From Paramuribaculum sp. (lineage in GTDB: Bacteria > Bacteroidota > Bacteroidia > Bacteroidales > Muribaculaceae), in NCBI GenBank assembly GCA_029058705.1, contig JAIDXA010000017.1, positions 1-9,235 on the forward strand: DNA of 9,235 nucleotides, given 5' to 3'. Below are positions 1 to 7,885 of the stretch, one piece after another (the stretch's first letter is position 1; each line of letters begins with the position of its first letter). The notes beneath the pieces were generated by a model. It was not told the DNA's origin and searched no databases. It was given only the letters and a program-made list of their open reading frames with translations. The position numbers were made by a program, and so were the translations under genes.

Positions 1-572
1 TCGGACGCCTGCGCAACACCGGCACATCGTTCAGCTACACGTTCAACAACGACACATTCAAACGCAAACCGAAAGATAAAAAGGCCGATCCGGACGAAAA
101 GGGAAACAACGGTCTGCCGGATCTGCGCGAACGAGCGGCGGCCCAACGTCCCGGACTTCACGACCACGAAGATGGCGACATGGATTTCAACTCCGACGGC
201 TACATGAAATGGGAAGTCCCATGGTCGCTGACCATGAACTATTCCGTCAGCTACGGCTACGGCGCCTTCAACAAGGCAAAAATGGAATATGACGGAAAAA
301 TCACCCAGAACCTGTCGCTCTCGGGCAATATCCGACCGACAAAAAACTGGAACTTCAGTTTCACCGCAAGCTACAATTTCGATACAGGCAAGCTCGCCTA
401 CATGAACTGCAACGTTTCGCGCGACCTCCATTGCTTCACGATGACTGCAAGTTTCGTACCTGTCGGTCCCTATAAATCATATAACTTCCACATTTCGGTC
501 AACTCCTCAATGCTTTCCGACCTGAAATACGACAAACGGTCATCGCTTTCAAACGGTGTGACCTGGTATTGA
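1..572 (+). CDS. lptD: LptD-like LPS-assembly outer-membrane barrel, C-terminal fragment
   Basis: This is the 3' end of a gene that begins upstream of the window; the frame is open from position 3 to the TGA at 570-572, giving 189 residues. In the family, LptD is the outer-membrane barrel that receives LPS from the periplasmic Lpt bridge and releases it to the cell surface. The sequence shows alternating aromatic and polar barrel strands (NFSFTASYNF, FTMTASFVPVG, YNFHISVNSS), the Bacteroidota-type segment SRDLHC, and a terminal Trp-Tyr, fitting the aromatic end expected of a BAM substrate. Two cysteines (codons at 408 and 432) lie eight residues apart. A charged stretch from about 60 to 185 (KPKDKKADPDEK, then HDHEDGD) separates two strand regions and looks like a long loop. 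The ATG at 180 is internal, because the frame upstream is open and protein-like. The fragment could only be another large outer-membrane barrel; LptD is favoured by the C-terminal pattern, recognised from memory and not by a search. Confidence 0.82.
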   Translation, partial: GRLRNTGTSFSYTFNNDTFKRKPKDKKADPDEKGNNGLPDLRERAAAQRPGLHDHEDGDMDFNSDGYMKWEVPWSLTMNYSVSYGYGAFNKAKMEYDGKITQNLSLSGNIRPTKNWNFSFTASYNFDTGKLAYMNCNVSRDLHCFTMTASFVPVGPYKSYNFHISVNSSMLSDLKYDKRSSLSNGVTWY

Positions 573-634
573 CACTCATACCATGGCTCATGACCGATCA
601 TATGCCGCCAGATTTCCATAGCCGAATTCAAAAC

Positions 635-657
635 ATAACGATTAAAAGAAACGTTAT
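635..657. repeat. Short inverted repeat upstream of tamB
   Basis: ATAACG (635-640) and CGTTAT (652-657) form a 6-bp perfect inverted repeat around an 11-base A-rich loop. It lies in the 125-bp gap between lptD and tamB. It is too weak, and lacks a following T-run, to be called a terminator for lptD. It could be an operator half-site pair or chance. Confidence 0.3.
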
Positions 658-701
658 CACAGTGTAGGTTTAACTGTTTCTGAATTCATTCATCACTGTG
701 A
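657..701. repeat. 8-bp inverted repeat overlapping the tamB start codon
   Basis: TCACAGTG (657-664) and CACTGTGA (694-701) are perfect reverse complements separated by 29 bases. The right arm contains the GTG start codon of tamB (698-700). The spacer holds the self-complementary TGAATTCA (681-688). If transcribed, pairing would place the start codon in a stem; as DNA it could be a protein-binding site. The stem does not extend beyond 8 bp on either side. Function is not shown. Confidence 0.35.
665..672 (+). promoter_or_regulatory. Possible Bacteroidota -7 box for tamB
   Basis: TAGGTTTA matches seven of eight positions of the Bacteroidota -7 consensus TAnnTTTG, 25 bases before the GTG start. 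I see no convincing TTTG -33 element about 20 bases upstream, so this is a weak candidate. If used, the transcript would begin near 679 and lack the left arm of the inverted repeat at 657-664. The alternative is that tamB is read from a promoter upstream in lptD. Confidence 0.2.
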
Positions 702-3700
702 AGACATCCAAATGGAAAAAATTCGCCAAAATTTTTCTATTGACCCTCATCGGGTTGACGGCTCTTTGTGTTTCGCTCCCATTTCTGCTTTACGTTCCGT
801 TCATTCAGGATTTCGCCCGGAAAATCGCTATAGAGAAAATCCATGAATCGACGGGAATGACCATTGATGTCAGCTATCTGCGTCTGCGTTTTCCGCTGAA
901 TCTTCAGGTTGATTCGCTTTTCGTTGCAGAAGCCTCCGGCGACACACTGCTTACTGCCGGTGAAGCGCATGTCAGAGTCGGACTGCTCCCGCTGATCCAC
1001 AAACAGATCGAAATCCGTTCGATCAGCCTGTCTGACGCAACCTACCGTCTCGGCACTCCAGACTCGGCTCTGTATCTCAAAGCCCGCATCGACAACTTCT
1101 CGGCCGGCGACACCGACATCCCGATTTCGTTTTCGAGAATCGCATTGGGCAACGCGGTTCTCGATGGAGCTGATGTCGAACTGACCATCAGAGACACAAC
1201 AGAAACGACACCTCCCGACACCACCGCATCCCGACCGCTCCAGATAGATGCCGGTGACATCCGGCTGCGTAACATCACCTACCGGATGAACATGCTTCCG
1301 GTCATCGATTCACTCGGTGTAAGAATCGGGTCGGCCACTCTTCAGGGCGGACATGTCGACACAGGCCGGCGTCAGATCCAGGTCGGTGTCCTGTCGGTCG
1401 ATTCCGTATCGGCTGCCTATCTGACGCCTGACGCCGCCTATCTAAGCAAACACACCGCACCACAACCGGACTCGACTGCAACAGGCACGATTTCGAAACC
1501 GTGGACAATATCCGCCCGTAAACTCAGACTGACTGCACGCGACGGCCTCTATGCCACCCGTGGCGCTGTGCCTGCAAAGGGATTCGACCCGGCCTACATA
1601 GCTGTGAGAAATGTTGTTCTTGAGGTTGATTCTTTCTATAACCAAGGCTCCTCGATCAGGATTCCGCTGCGACATTTTTCCGCAGAAGAGCGATGCGGTA
1701 TTCCGGTCATGGCGTCGGGCACATTCACCATGGACTCCGTTGCCATTACCGCCGATAATTTCAACTTCGCCACCGCCCGCTCAAACCTTTACATGACCGC
1801 ATCGATGGGGACAGGCAATATAATGGCCGATCCATCGCTTCCGCTTGGAATCAAGGCAAACGGAATCATCGCCATGCAGGATATAGCCAGCCTCATGCCG
1901 GCACTCAACGACATTATAAGCGCACTGCCTGCTTCTGCCGGCCTGCAGCTGAACACGGACATCCACGGATCCGCATCGTCGCTCGACATAGACCGCCTGT
2001 TTGCGGACATTCCCGGATATTTCCGTGTAAATGCCACAGGGCATATCAACAATCCCCTGGACTTCAACAAAATGAGAGGCAACATCGATCTCAACGGCAA
2101 TCTCGGGAAGATAAACGCGGTCAAAAACCGGATTCTCCCAAGGGCAACGGCCAGCGAGTTCAACATTCCGCCGATGGACCTCAAAGGATCTGTCAACTAC
2201 AGTCCCGGCAATATCGACGGCGTTGTCGATGTGCGCACAACATCGGGAAAGATTGCTCTTGACGGACGATGGAACGCAAAAGCCGAAGGCTACAAAGCCA
2301 AAGTCAACGCCGTGAATTTTCCGGTAAAAGCATTCATGCCGTCACTTGGAATCGGAAATCTCACGGCCGACATCGATATTGACGGCCATGGCTATAACCC
2401 TGCTTCACGCAAAACCAGAATAACAGCGGCTGCCGATCTCCATTCAGTGGAATACAATGGAGCTACCCTCGGAAACATCCGGCTGAACGCAGCCATCGAC
2501 ACATGCCGGCTGACAGCCGACATTGTTTCCGACAACAATTTCGCCGACTTCGACGCAGATCTGGCCGCAATGTTCGACAACGGAGGTTACCGGTGGGATC
2601 TCTCCTCCGACATCAGGCATCTCGACCTGCAGGCTATGAATCTTTTCAAACAGACAATGAACGGATCCGCGACAATCTATACATCGGGAGTCTTCTATCC
2701 CCGCTCAGGCAACATTGACGCCGAAATCGATGTCAATGGACTCGACTGGACAATGGACTCACTCCATTTCGCCGTCCCCGGGCTGACCGCAAAGCTATCG
2801 TCGACAGATTCACTCACTCATGCCAATCTCGTTTCAGGAGATCTCAACGCCGATCTGACAGCCTTTTCTTCGTTAATGGCCGCGATCGGGAAAATTCCTC
2901 AGACCAGCGCCCTGCTGAACCGCCAGATCGAGCGCAGGGAAATCAACATTGATTCCCTACAGCGCGCGCTTCCGGAAATGGCGCTCAGGCTTGACATGGG
3001 GCGCGACAACCCGGCCTACGACTATCTGAGCTCGACTTCCGGCCTTGAATTCAACAATGCGCAGCTTACGTTTTCAAACGACTCGCTGATCAGCCTGCAT
3101 GCCGTTGTCGACGGATTCAGATCGGGATCGGTCAAACTCGACAACATCTCTTTCGATGCCAACCAACACGGGAAATATCTCGTCTACAACACACGCATCG
3201 ACAACCGCCCCGGAACAATGGACGATTTCGCCCATGTCATTCTCAACGGCTACCTTGCCGACGACAAACTTTCGGCAATGATACGCCAGTCGAATATAAA
3301 AGGCGACCAAGGATTCCTGATAGGGTTCAACGCGGCAGTCTCAGACTCAACCGTAGCTGTCAGGTTCATCCCGGCAAATCCGACAATCGCCTATAGAAAA
3401 TGGACAATCAACAACGACAACATCATAGCCTACAACTTCGTTGAACGTCATCTCGACGCCAACCTGAAAGTCATGTCTGACTCAAGCTATCTGCAGATCT
3501 ACACCGATCATGCCGAACACGCCGACAGCCTCAACAGCCACCGTCAGGAAGACGTCATTGTCCGGCTTGCCAACATAAATCTTCAGGAGTGGCTGTCGAT
3601 CTCGCCATTTGCGCCTCCGGTAAAGGGTGACATTGACGCAAACCTCCGGTTCAGGTGGACAGCCAGCGAAATAACCGGAAACGGAACCGTTGACCTCAAC

Positions 3701-5542
3701 AACCTCTATTACGGTCGCGAACGTGTCGGCACATTCAACCTCGATGTCAATGTCGCCAACGACAACAAAACGCGCGCGCTCCATGCCGATGTCGCACTAA
3801 AAATAGACGGACAGAAGGTCATCACCGCCACAGGCGCGCTCAATGACTCGACATCCACGAGCCCGTTCCTGCTCGATTTCAACATGATCCGGCTTCCGCT
3901 CCGCGTGGCCAATCCGTTCCTTCCGAAAAATGTCGCACAGCTGTCGGGCATGCTCAACGGCAACATGAAAATCAGCGGAGACATGGCCAATCCCGTATTC
4001 AACGGCTATCTCGACTTCGACTCATCAGCTGTGAAAGTAGGAATGACAGGCGCCTCCTATGCATTCTCAGAAGAGAAAATACCCGTCGACAGCAACGTTG
4101 TCAAGTTCCGAAATTTCACCATATCCGGACTCAATGACAATCCGCTTTTTGTCAACGGCCATGTTGACGCACGACATATCTCAGACATAAACTACGACCT
4201 GACATTAAAAGCGGCCGACATGCAGATCGTCAATTCTGACAGAGCGCGTGCGGGAGCCGATGTCTATGGAAAAGCCTTTGTCGACATCAATGCCTCGGCC
4301 AAAGGCAACCTCGGATTCCTGAGGGTCGATGCATCGCTCAACGTGCTTCCCCGCACAAACGTCACTTACGTGATGACTGACGTCCAGCAAAGCCTGACCT
4401 CACGTTCGTCAGACGACATGGTCAAATTCGTCGTTTTCGCCGACACGGCAAGCGTTGCGCGCGCCGATTCGCTGGTCAACAGCTCCATGTCGCTTTTCCT
4501 CAACGCCAACCTCAACATATCAGAAGGTTCGACAATCAATGTCGACCTCTCGACCGACGGAAAAAACAAAGTCTCGGTCCAGGGTGCCGGAAATCTAACC
4601 TATGCCCTCACCCCGCTGAACGGCGACGGCCGTCTGACAGGACGCTTCACCATCAACTCCGGTTTTGTCCGATACACACCTTCGCTCAACACCGGCGGCG
4701 TCAACATGTCGATAATGAGCGAAAAGAACTTCACGTTCCGCGAAGGCAGCTACGTGGCCTTCAATGGCGACATACTCAATCCATCGCTTAACATAACCGC
4801 TACCGACCGGCTGAAAGCAAACGTCACCCAGGAGGGACAGAACTCCCGTCTGGTCAACTTCGACGTCATCCTGACCATCACCAACACCCTCCAGAATCTG
4901 AACGTAGCCTTCAACCTCTCGACCGACGATGACATCACGATCGAAAACGAACTTTCAGCCATGAGTCCCGAACAACGCGCAAACCAGGCGATGAACCTGC
5001 TGCTCTACAACCAATACACCGGTCCGGGAACAAAGGCAAACGCAAACCTCTCGGGCAATCCGCTCTATTCGTTCCTTGCCTCGCAACTCAACACATGGGC
5101 CGCCAACAACATCCGCGGTGTCGACATCTCGTTCGGAATAGACCAGTATGACACAACTACCGACGGAAGCAAGTCGACAACAACGAGCTACAGCTACCGT
5201 GTGTCAAAATCGCTCTTCGACGACCGTTTCAAAATAGTCATCGGCGGCAACTACTCGACCGACGCCAATGCCGACGAGAACTTCTCACAGAATCTAATCA
5301 ACGACATCTCCTTTGAATATATGCTCAACCGCAGCGGTTCGATGTTTGTCAGGCTGTTCCGCCACGTCGGCTATGAAAGCATTCTCGAAGGAGAAATCAC
5401 CCAGACCGGTGTCGGCTTCGTAATGAAACGGAAACTCAACTCTCTGCGTGACCTTTTCAGATTCCGCAGCCGCAAACCTCAACAGTCAGCCATTTCTACA
5501 ACTCCTAACCAATCCGTCAATGAAACCGACCCGACCAAATAA
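698..5542 (+). CDS. tamB: TamB / AsmA-like translocation and assembly module protein
   Basis: The 1614-residue product is a periplasm-spanning bridge protein anchored in the inner membrane. In the family, TamB works with an outer-membrane TamA-type partner in inserting outer-membrane proteins, and AsmA-like proteins are also implicated in phospholipid transport between membranes. Seen here: a basic N-terminus, one membrane helix (about residues 12-33, IFLLTLIGLTALCVSLPFLL), an AsmA-like N-terminal region, then more than a thousand residues of Asp/Asn/Gly-rich amphipathic beta strands, and a TamB C-terminal (DUF490) domain from roughly 1150 to 1570 with the typical late segments SYRVSKSLFDDRF and ISFEYML. 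A basic tail follows from 1577 to 1614. The GTG at 698 is chosen because it directly precedes the basic/hydrophobic leader and the only earlier in-frame space is 27 bases after a TAA at 671. It overlaps tamL by 23 bases. The length is comparable to other Bacteroidota TamB proteins. No frame break is seen. Confidence 0.9.
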   Translation: MKTSKWKKFAKIFLLTLIGLTALCVSLPFLLYVPFIQDFARKIAIEKIHESTGMTIDVSYLRLRFPLNLQVDSLFVAEASGDTLLTAGEAHVRVGLLPLIHKQIEIRSISLSDATYRLGTPDSALYLKARIDNFSAGDTDIPISFSRIALGNAVLDGADVELTIRDTTETTPPDTTASRPLQIDAGDIRLRNITYRMNMLPVIDSLGVRIGSATLQGGHVDTGRRQIQVGVLSVDSVSAAYLTPDAAYLSKHTAPQPDSTATGTISKPWTISARKLRLTARDGLYATRGAVPAKGFDPAYIAVRNVVLEVDSFYNQGSSIRIPLRHFSAEERCGIPVMASGTFTMDSVAITADNFNFATARSNLYMTASMGTGNIMADPSLPLGIKANGIIAMQDIASLMPALNDIISALPASAGLQLNTDIHGSASSLDIDRLFADIPGYFRVNATGHINNPLDFNKMRGNIDLNGNLGKINAVKNRILPRATASEFNIPPMDLKGSVNYSPGNIDGVVDVRTTSGKIALDGRWNAKAEGYKAKVNAVNFPVKAFMPSLGIGNLTADIDIDGHGYNPASRKTRITAAADLHSVEYNGATLGNIRLNAAIDTCRLTADIVSDNNFADFDADLAAMFDNGGYRWDLSSDIRHLDLQAMNLFKQTMNGSATIYTSGVFYPRSGNIDAEIDVNGLDWTMDSLHFAVPGLTAKLSSTDSLTHANLVSGDLNADLTAFSSLMAAIGKIPQTSALLNRQIERREINIDSLQRALPEMALRLDMGRDNPAYDYLSSTSGLEFNNAQLTFSNDSLISLHAVVDGFRSGSVKLDNISFDANQHGKYLVYNTRIDNRPGTMDDFAHVILNGYLADDKLSAMIRQSNIKGDQGFLIGFNAAVSDSTVAVRFIPANPTIAYRKWTINNDNIIAYNFVERHLDANLKVMSDSSYLQIYTDHAEHADSLNSHRQEDVIVRLANINLQEWLSISPFAPPVKGDIDANLRFRWTASEITGNGTVDLNNLYYGRERVGTFNLDVNVANDNKTRALHADVALKIDGQKVITATGALNDSTSTSPFLLDFNMIRLPLRVANPFLPKNVAQLSGMLNGNMKISGDMANPVFNGYLDFDSSAVKVGMTGASYAFSEEKIPVDSNVVKFRNFTISGLNDNPLFVNGHVDARHISDINYDLTLKAADMQIVNSDRARAGADVYGKAFVDINASAKGNLGFLRVDASLNVLPRTNVTYVMTDVQQSLTSRSSDDMVKFVVFADTASVARADSLVNSSMSLFLNANLNISEGSTINVDLSTDGKNKVSVQGAGNLTYALTPLNGDGRLTGRFTINSGFVRYTPSLNTGGVNMSIMSEKNFTFREGSYVAFNGDILNPSLNITATDRLKANVTQEGQNSRLVNFDVILTITNTLQNLNVAFNLSTDDDITIENELSAMSPEQRANQAMNLLLYNQYTGPGTKANANLSGNPLYSFLASQLNTWAANNIRGVDISFGIDQYDTTTDGSKSTTTSYSYRVSKSLFDDRFKIVIGGNYSTDANADENFSQNLINDISFEYMLNRSGSMFVRLFRHVGYESILEGEITQTGVGFVMKRKLNSLRDLFRFRSRKPQQSAISTTPNQSVNETDPTK

Positions 5543-7826
5543 AACGACAAAGATCCTCCATGCACTGATCGTCTTTGTTCTGACAGCCGCGGCGACCTCA
5601 TGCTCGACGACCCGTCGCCTCGGCCCAGACGACATTCTCTACACCGGAGTGAAAAAAATCGATTATCAGGTAGCCGACTCTGTCAAACTCCCTGGATCCC
5701 TGACGTCCGACATCTTTGACGTTGTAAACGTCAAGCCGAACAATGCACTCTATTCACCCTACGTCCGCTGGCCTTTCCCGCTCGGCCTGTGGGTCTACAA
5801 CAACTGGCCTAATCCGCCAAAAGGTCTGCGCCATTGGCTCTATGAGAAACTCGTTTCCGAACCGGTGCTGATCTCCGACGTACGTCCCGAAGTCCGTGTC
5901 CACATGATCGACCAGATGCTCGACAACAACGGTTATTTCAGCGGAAGGGCATCCTATGAGCTTGTCAAGGGGAAAAATCCGAAAAAAGCGCGTATCCTTT
6001 ATAAGGTGGATCCGGGAAAAGCTTATCCGATCGACACGGTCGAACTTTTGCCGGACACGTGCGCGCTGTATCACGCGATCGATTCTCTGGCAATGCGCCA
6101 ATACTACCTCAAGGCCGGATCCCGATACTGTGTCGACTCTCTGTCGGACGTCAGAATCAACATAGCCAACGCGCTGCGCAACCGAGGCTATTACTTCTTC
6201 CGGCCGGAATATATCGAATATCTTGCCGACTCGACCATCAGAAGCGGCAGAATCGCTCTGCGTCTCGACATTGCCAACAATATACCGTCATTTGCGCTCG
6301 ACTCCTACCGCACCGGGAAAATAGTCACCACGATCCACCGCAACGAGGGAGGAGGCACTCCCGACACCATTGTCACCAGACGCGGCGATGTCATCAAAAT
6401 GCAACCGATGCATCTGCGCGACAATCTGATCCCGTCATGCATAACTTTCCGCAAAGGAAAACGCTTTTCGGTCGCCGACATGAACCGCACACAGACTTAT
6501 CTGTCGCGGCTGGGAATCTTCAACGGAATCGAAATAAACGCAGTCCCCGACTCCACCGAAAAGGGAGTTCTCAATGTCATGATCGACTGCACTTTCGACA
6601 AGCCGCTCGAAGCCTCGGCAGAAGTCAACGTAACCTCCAAGTCAAACTCCTATCTCGGGCCCGGAGTCGACCTGCGTCTGACTAACAAGAATATCTTCGG
6701 AGGTGCGGAGCAACTCAGCGTCGGACTTCACGGATCCTATGAATGGCAAACCGGCCACGGTCGCAATTCAATTTTCAACTCCTATGAGATTGGCCTGAAT
6801 TCGACGCTCGCTTTCCCCCGTTTGCTCGCTCCGCGTTTCATTCCACGCAGCCGCCGCGAACTCAACTGGACCCGAATCAGTCTTGGCGCCGACCTGCTTA
6901 ACCGGCCTCACTATTTCAACATGGCTCAGTTCAATGCCGGAATCGTCTATGACTGGCGGGTCAACCGTCATGTGACAAATTCACTGACACTGTTCAAACT
7001 GACCTACACAAAACTGATGAAAACCACAACAGAGTTCGACTCCATCATGAACGCCAACCGGGCGATTGCCGAAAGCTTCCGTTCCCAGTTCATTCCGCAG
7101 ATGGGATTCAGCTATGTCTATGACCGCGATTTCGATGCATACAACCAGCTCAACTGGCAATTTTCTGTCATAGAGGCTGGCAATATCTTCTGGGGCATCT
7201 ATGAGCTATGCGGTAAAAAACACGAGAAGGAGCTGTTTGGAACACCGTTCTCACAATTCATCAAGGGAACTACACAGCTTGTATACAACCGCCGTCTCGG
7301 CAACGGCGACCACTGGCTCGTCAGCCGCGTGGCTGTCGGTGCGGCACATGCCTACGGCAATTCTTCAGTCGTTCCTTATGCCGAACAGTTCTATTGCGGA
7401 GGGGCCAACTCGGTACGTGCCTTCACAGTAAGATCAATCGGCCCGGGATCCTACCGCGTACCTGCCGACCAGATCAACGGTTATTTCGACCAGACCGGAA
7501 CATTCAAATTCGAATTCAATGTCGAATACCGTTTCCCGATCATCGGGCCGCTCCACGGCGCCGTATTCTTTGACTCGGGCAATGTATGGCTGCTCCGCAA
7601 CGATCCGGACCGCCCGGGTGGATTGCTCCGCGGATCGACATTTTTCCGCGACCTTGCAACCGGAACCGGAGTCGGTCTGCGTCTCGACATCGGAATGCTC
7701 GTTGTCAGAGGTGATCTCGGAATCGGAATCCACGCCCCCTACAACACCGGCAGATCCGGCTACTACAACATTCCCCGTTTCAAAGACGGCCTTGCATTCC
7801 ATCTTGCCATCGGATATCCGTTCTGA
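5520..7826 (+). CDS. tamL: TamL, lipidated TamA/BamA-family outer-membrane protein
   Basis: The 768-residue product is an Omp85-family barrel, the outer-membrane partner expected for TamB. Starting at the ATG at 5520 gives a lipoprotein signal peptide (basic PTRPNKTTK, hydrophobic core, ATSC lipobox with Cys28), the hallmark of TamL, the Bacteroidota form of TamA. A further in-frame ATG at 5448 would put 24 extra residues before this signal inside tamB and is rejected. A Trp-rich segment (W84, W91, W96, W106) is followed by POTRA-like repeats, each with a helix ending in a Gly-aromatic turn (G138-Y-F, G223-Y-Y-F, G332-I-F). The barrel begins near residue 362. It contains the loop-6 motif as VRAF (632-635), then GPGS, NVEYRFPI, FFDSGNVW, GTGVGLRLD and a terminal Pro-Phe typical of the family. 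The 23-base overlap with tamB suggests coupled translation. A general BamA role is less likely given the lipobox and tamB linkage. Confidence 0.9.
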   Translation: MKPTRPNKTTKILHALIVFVLTAAATSCSTTRRLGPDDILYTGVKKIDYQVADSVKLPGSLTSDIFDVVNVKPNNALYSPYVRWPFPLGLWVYNNWPNPPKGLRHWLYEKLVSEPVLISDVRPEVRVHMIDQMLDNNGYFSGRASYELVKGKNPKKARILYKVDPGKAYPIDTVELLPDTCALYHAIDSLAMRQYYLKAGSRYCVDSLSDVRINIANALRNRGYYFFRPEYIEYLADSTIRSGRIALRLDIANNIPSFALDSYRTGKIVTTIHRNEGGGTPDTIVTRRGDVIKMQPMHLRDNLIPSCITFRKGKRFSVADMNRTQTYLSRLGIFNGIEINAVPDSTEKGVLNVMIDCTFDKPLEASAEVNVTSKSNSYLGPGVDLRLTNKNIFGGAEQLSVGLHGSYEWQTGHGRNSIFNSYEIGLNSTLAFPRLLAPRFIPRSRRELNWTRISLGADLLNRPHYFNMAQFNAGIVYDWRVNRHVTNSLTLFKLTYTKLMKTTTEFDSIMNANRAIAESFRSQFIPQMGFSYVYDRDFDAYNQLNWQFSVIEAGNIFWGIYELCGKKHEKELFGTPFSQFIKGTTQLVYNRRLGNGDHWLVSRVAVGAAHAYGNSSVVPYAEQFYCGGANSVRAFTVRSIGPGSYRVPADQINGYFDQTGTFKFEFNVEYRFPIIGPLHGAVFFDSGNVWLLRNDPDRPGGLLRGSTFFRDLATGTGVGLRLDIGMLVVRGDLGIGIHAPYNTGRSGYYNIPRFKDGLAFHLAIGYPF

Positions 7827-7833
7827 CAATCAA

Positions 7834-7868
7834 AAAAGGGTGCGGTTCGCTATGGACCGCACCCTTTT
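7834..7868. terminator. Bidirectional intrinsic terminator between tamL and the M16 gene
   Basis: AAAAGGGTGCGGT (7834-7846) and ACCGCACCCTTTT (7856-7868) form a perfect 13-bp stem, extendable inward by a T-G wobble and a C-G pair to leave a five-base loop. The stem core is GC-rich and flanked by A-runs on the left and T-runs on the right. It lies 8 bases after the tamL stop and 18 bases after the stop of the convergent M16 gene. The U-run is six long for minus-strand transcripts and four for plus-strand ones, so it should work at least as well for the M16 gene. Confidence 0.9.
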
Positions 7869-7885
7869 GGAAGAATGTATATATC

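Noticed and set aside
573..634. Possible terminator after lptD
   Set aside because: The sequence has only weak self-complementarity around CATG and CATATG and no T-run, so no terminator can be supported.
711..713. ATG shortly after the GTG as an alternative tamB start
   Set aside because: It is in another frame that does not encode TamB; the GTG frame gives the expected basic leader and membrane helix.
1789..2196. Antisense open frame of 135 codons within tamB
   Set aside because: It is fully inside a well-supported gene, has no family resemblance, and the long open frame follows from the codon bias of tamB.
5448..5519. Upstream in-frame ATG as the tamL start
   Set aside because: It adds 24 residues inside tamB ahead of an otherwise complete lipoprotein signal peptide; the lipobox Cys would then lie at residue 52, too far in for a signal peptide.
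6059..6685. A 208-codon open frame inside tamL, same strand, different frame
   Set aside because: The product is rich in Arg, His, Gln and Ser with no recognisable fold, typical of an out-of-frame reading of a real gene; tamL is clearly coding across the whole stretch.
7434..7829. Antisense open frame of 131 codons at the 3' end of tamL
   Set aside because: It overlaps the most conserved barrel strands of TamL, and its low-complexity Val/Glu/Ser composition looks like a codon-bias artefact.
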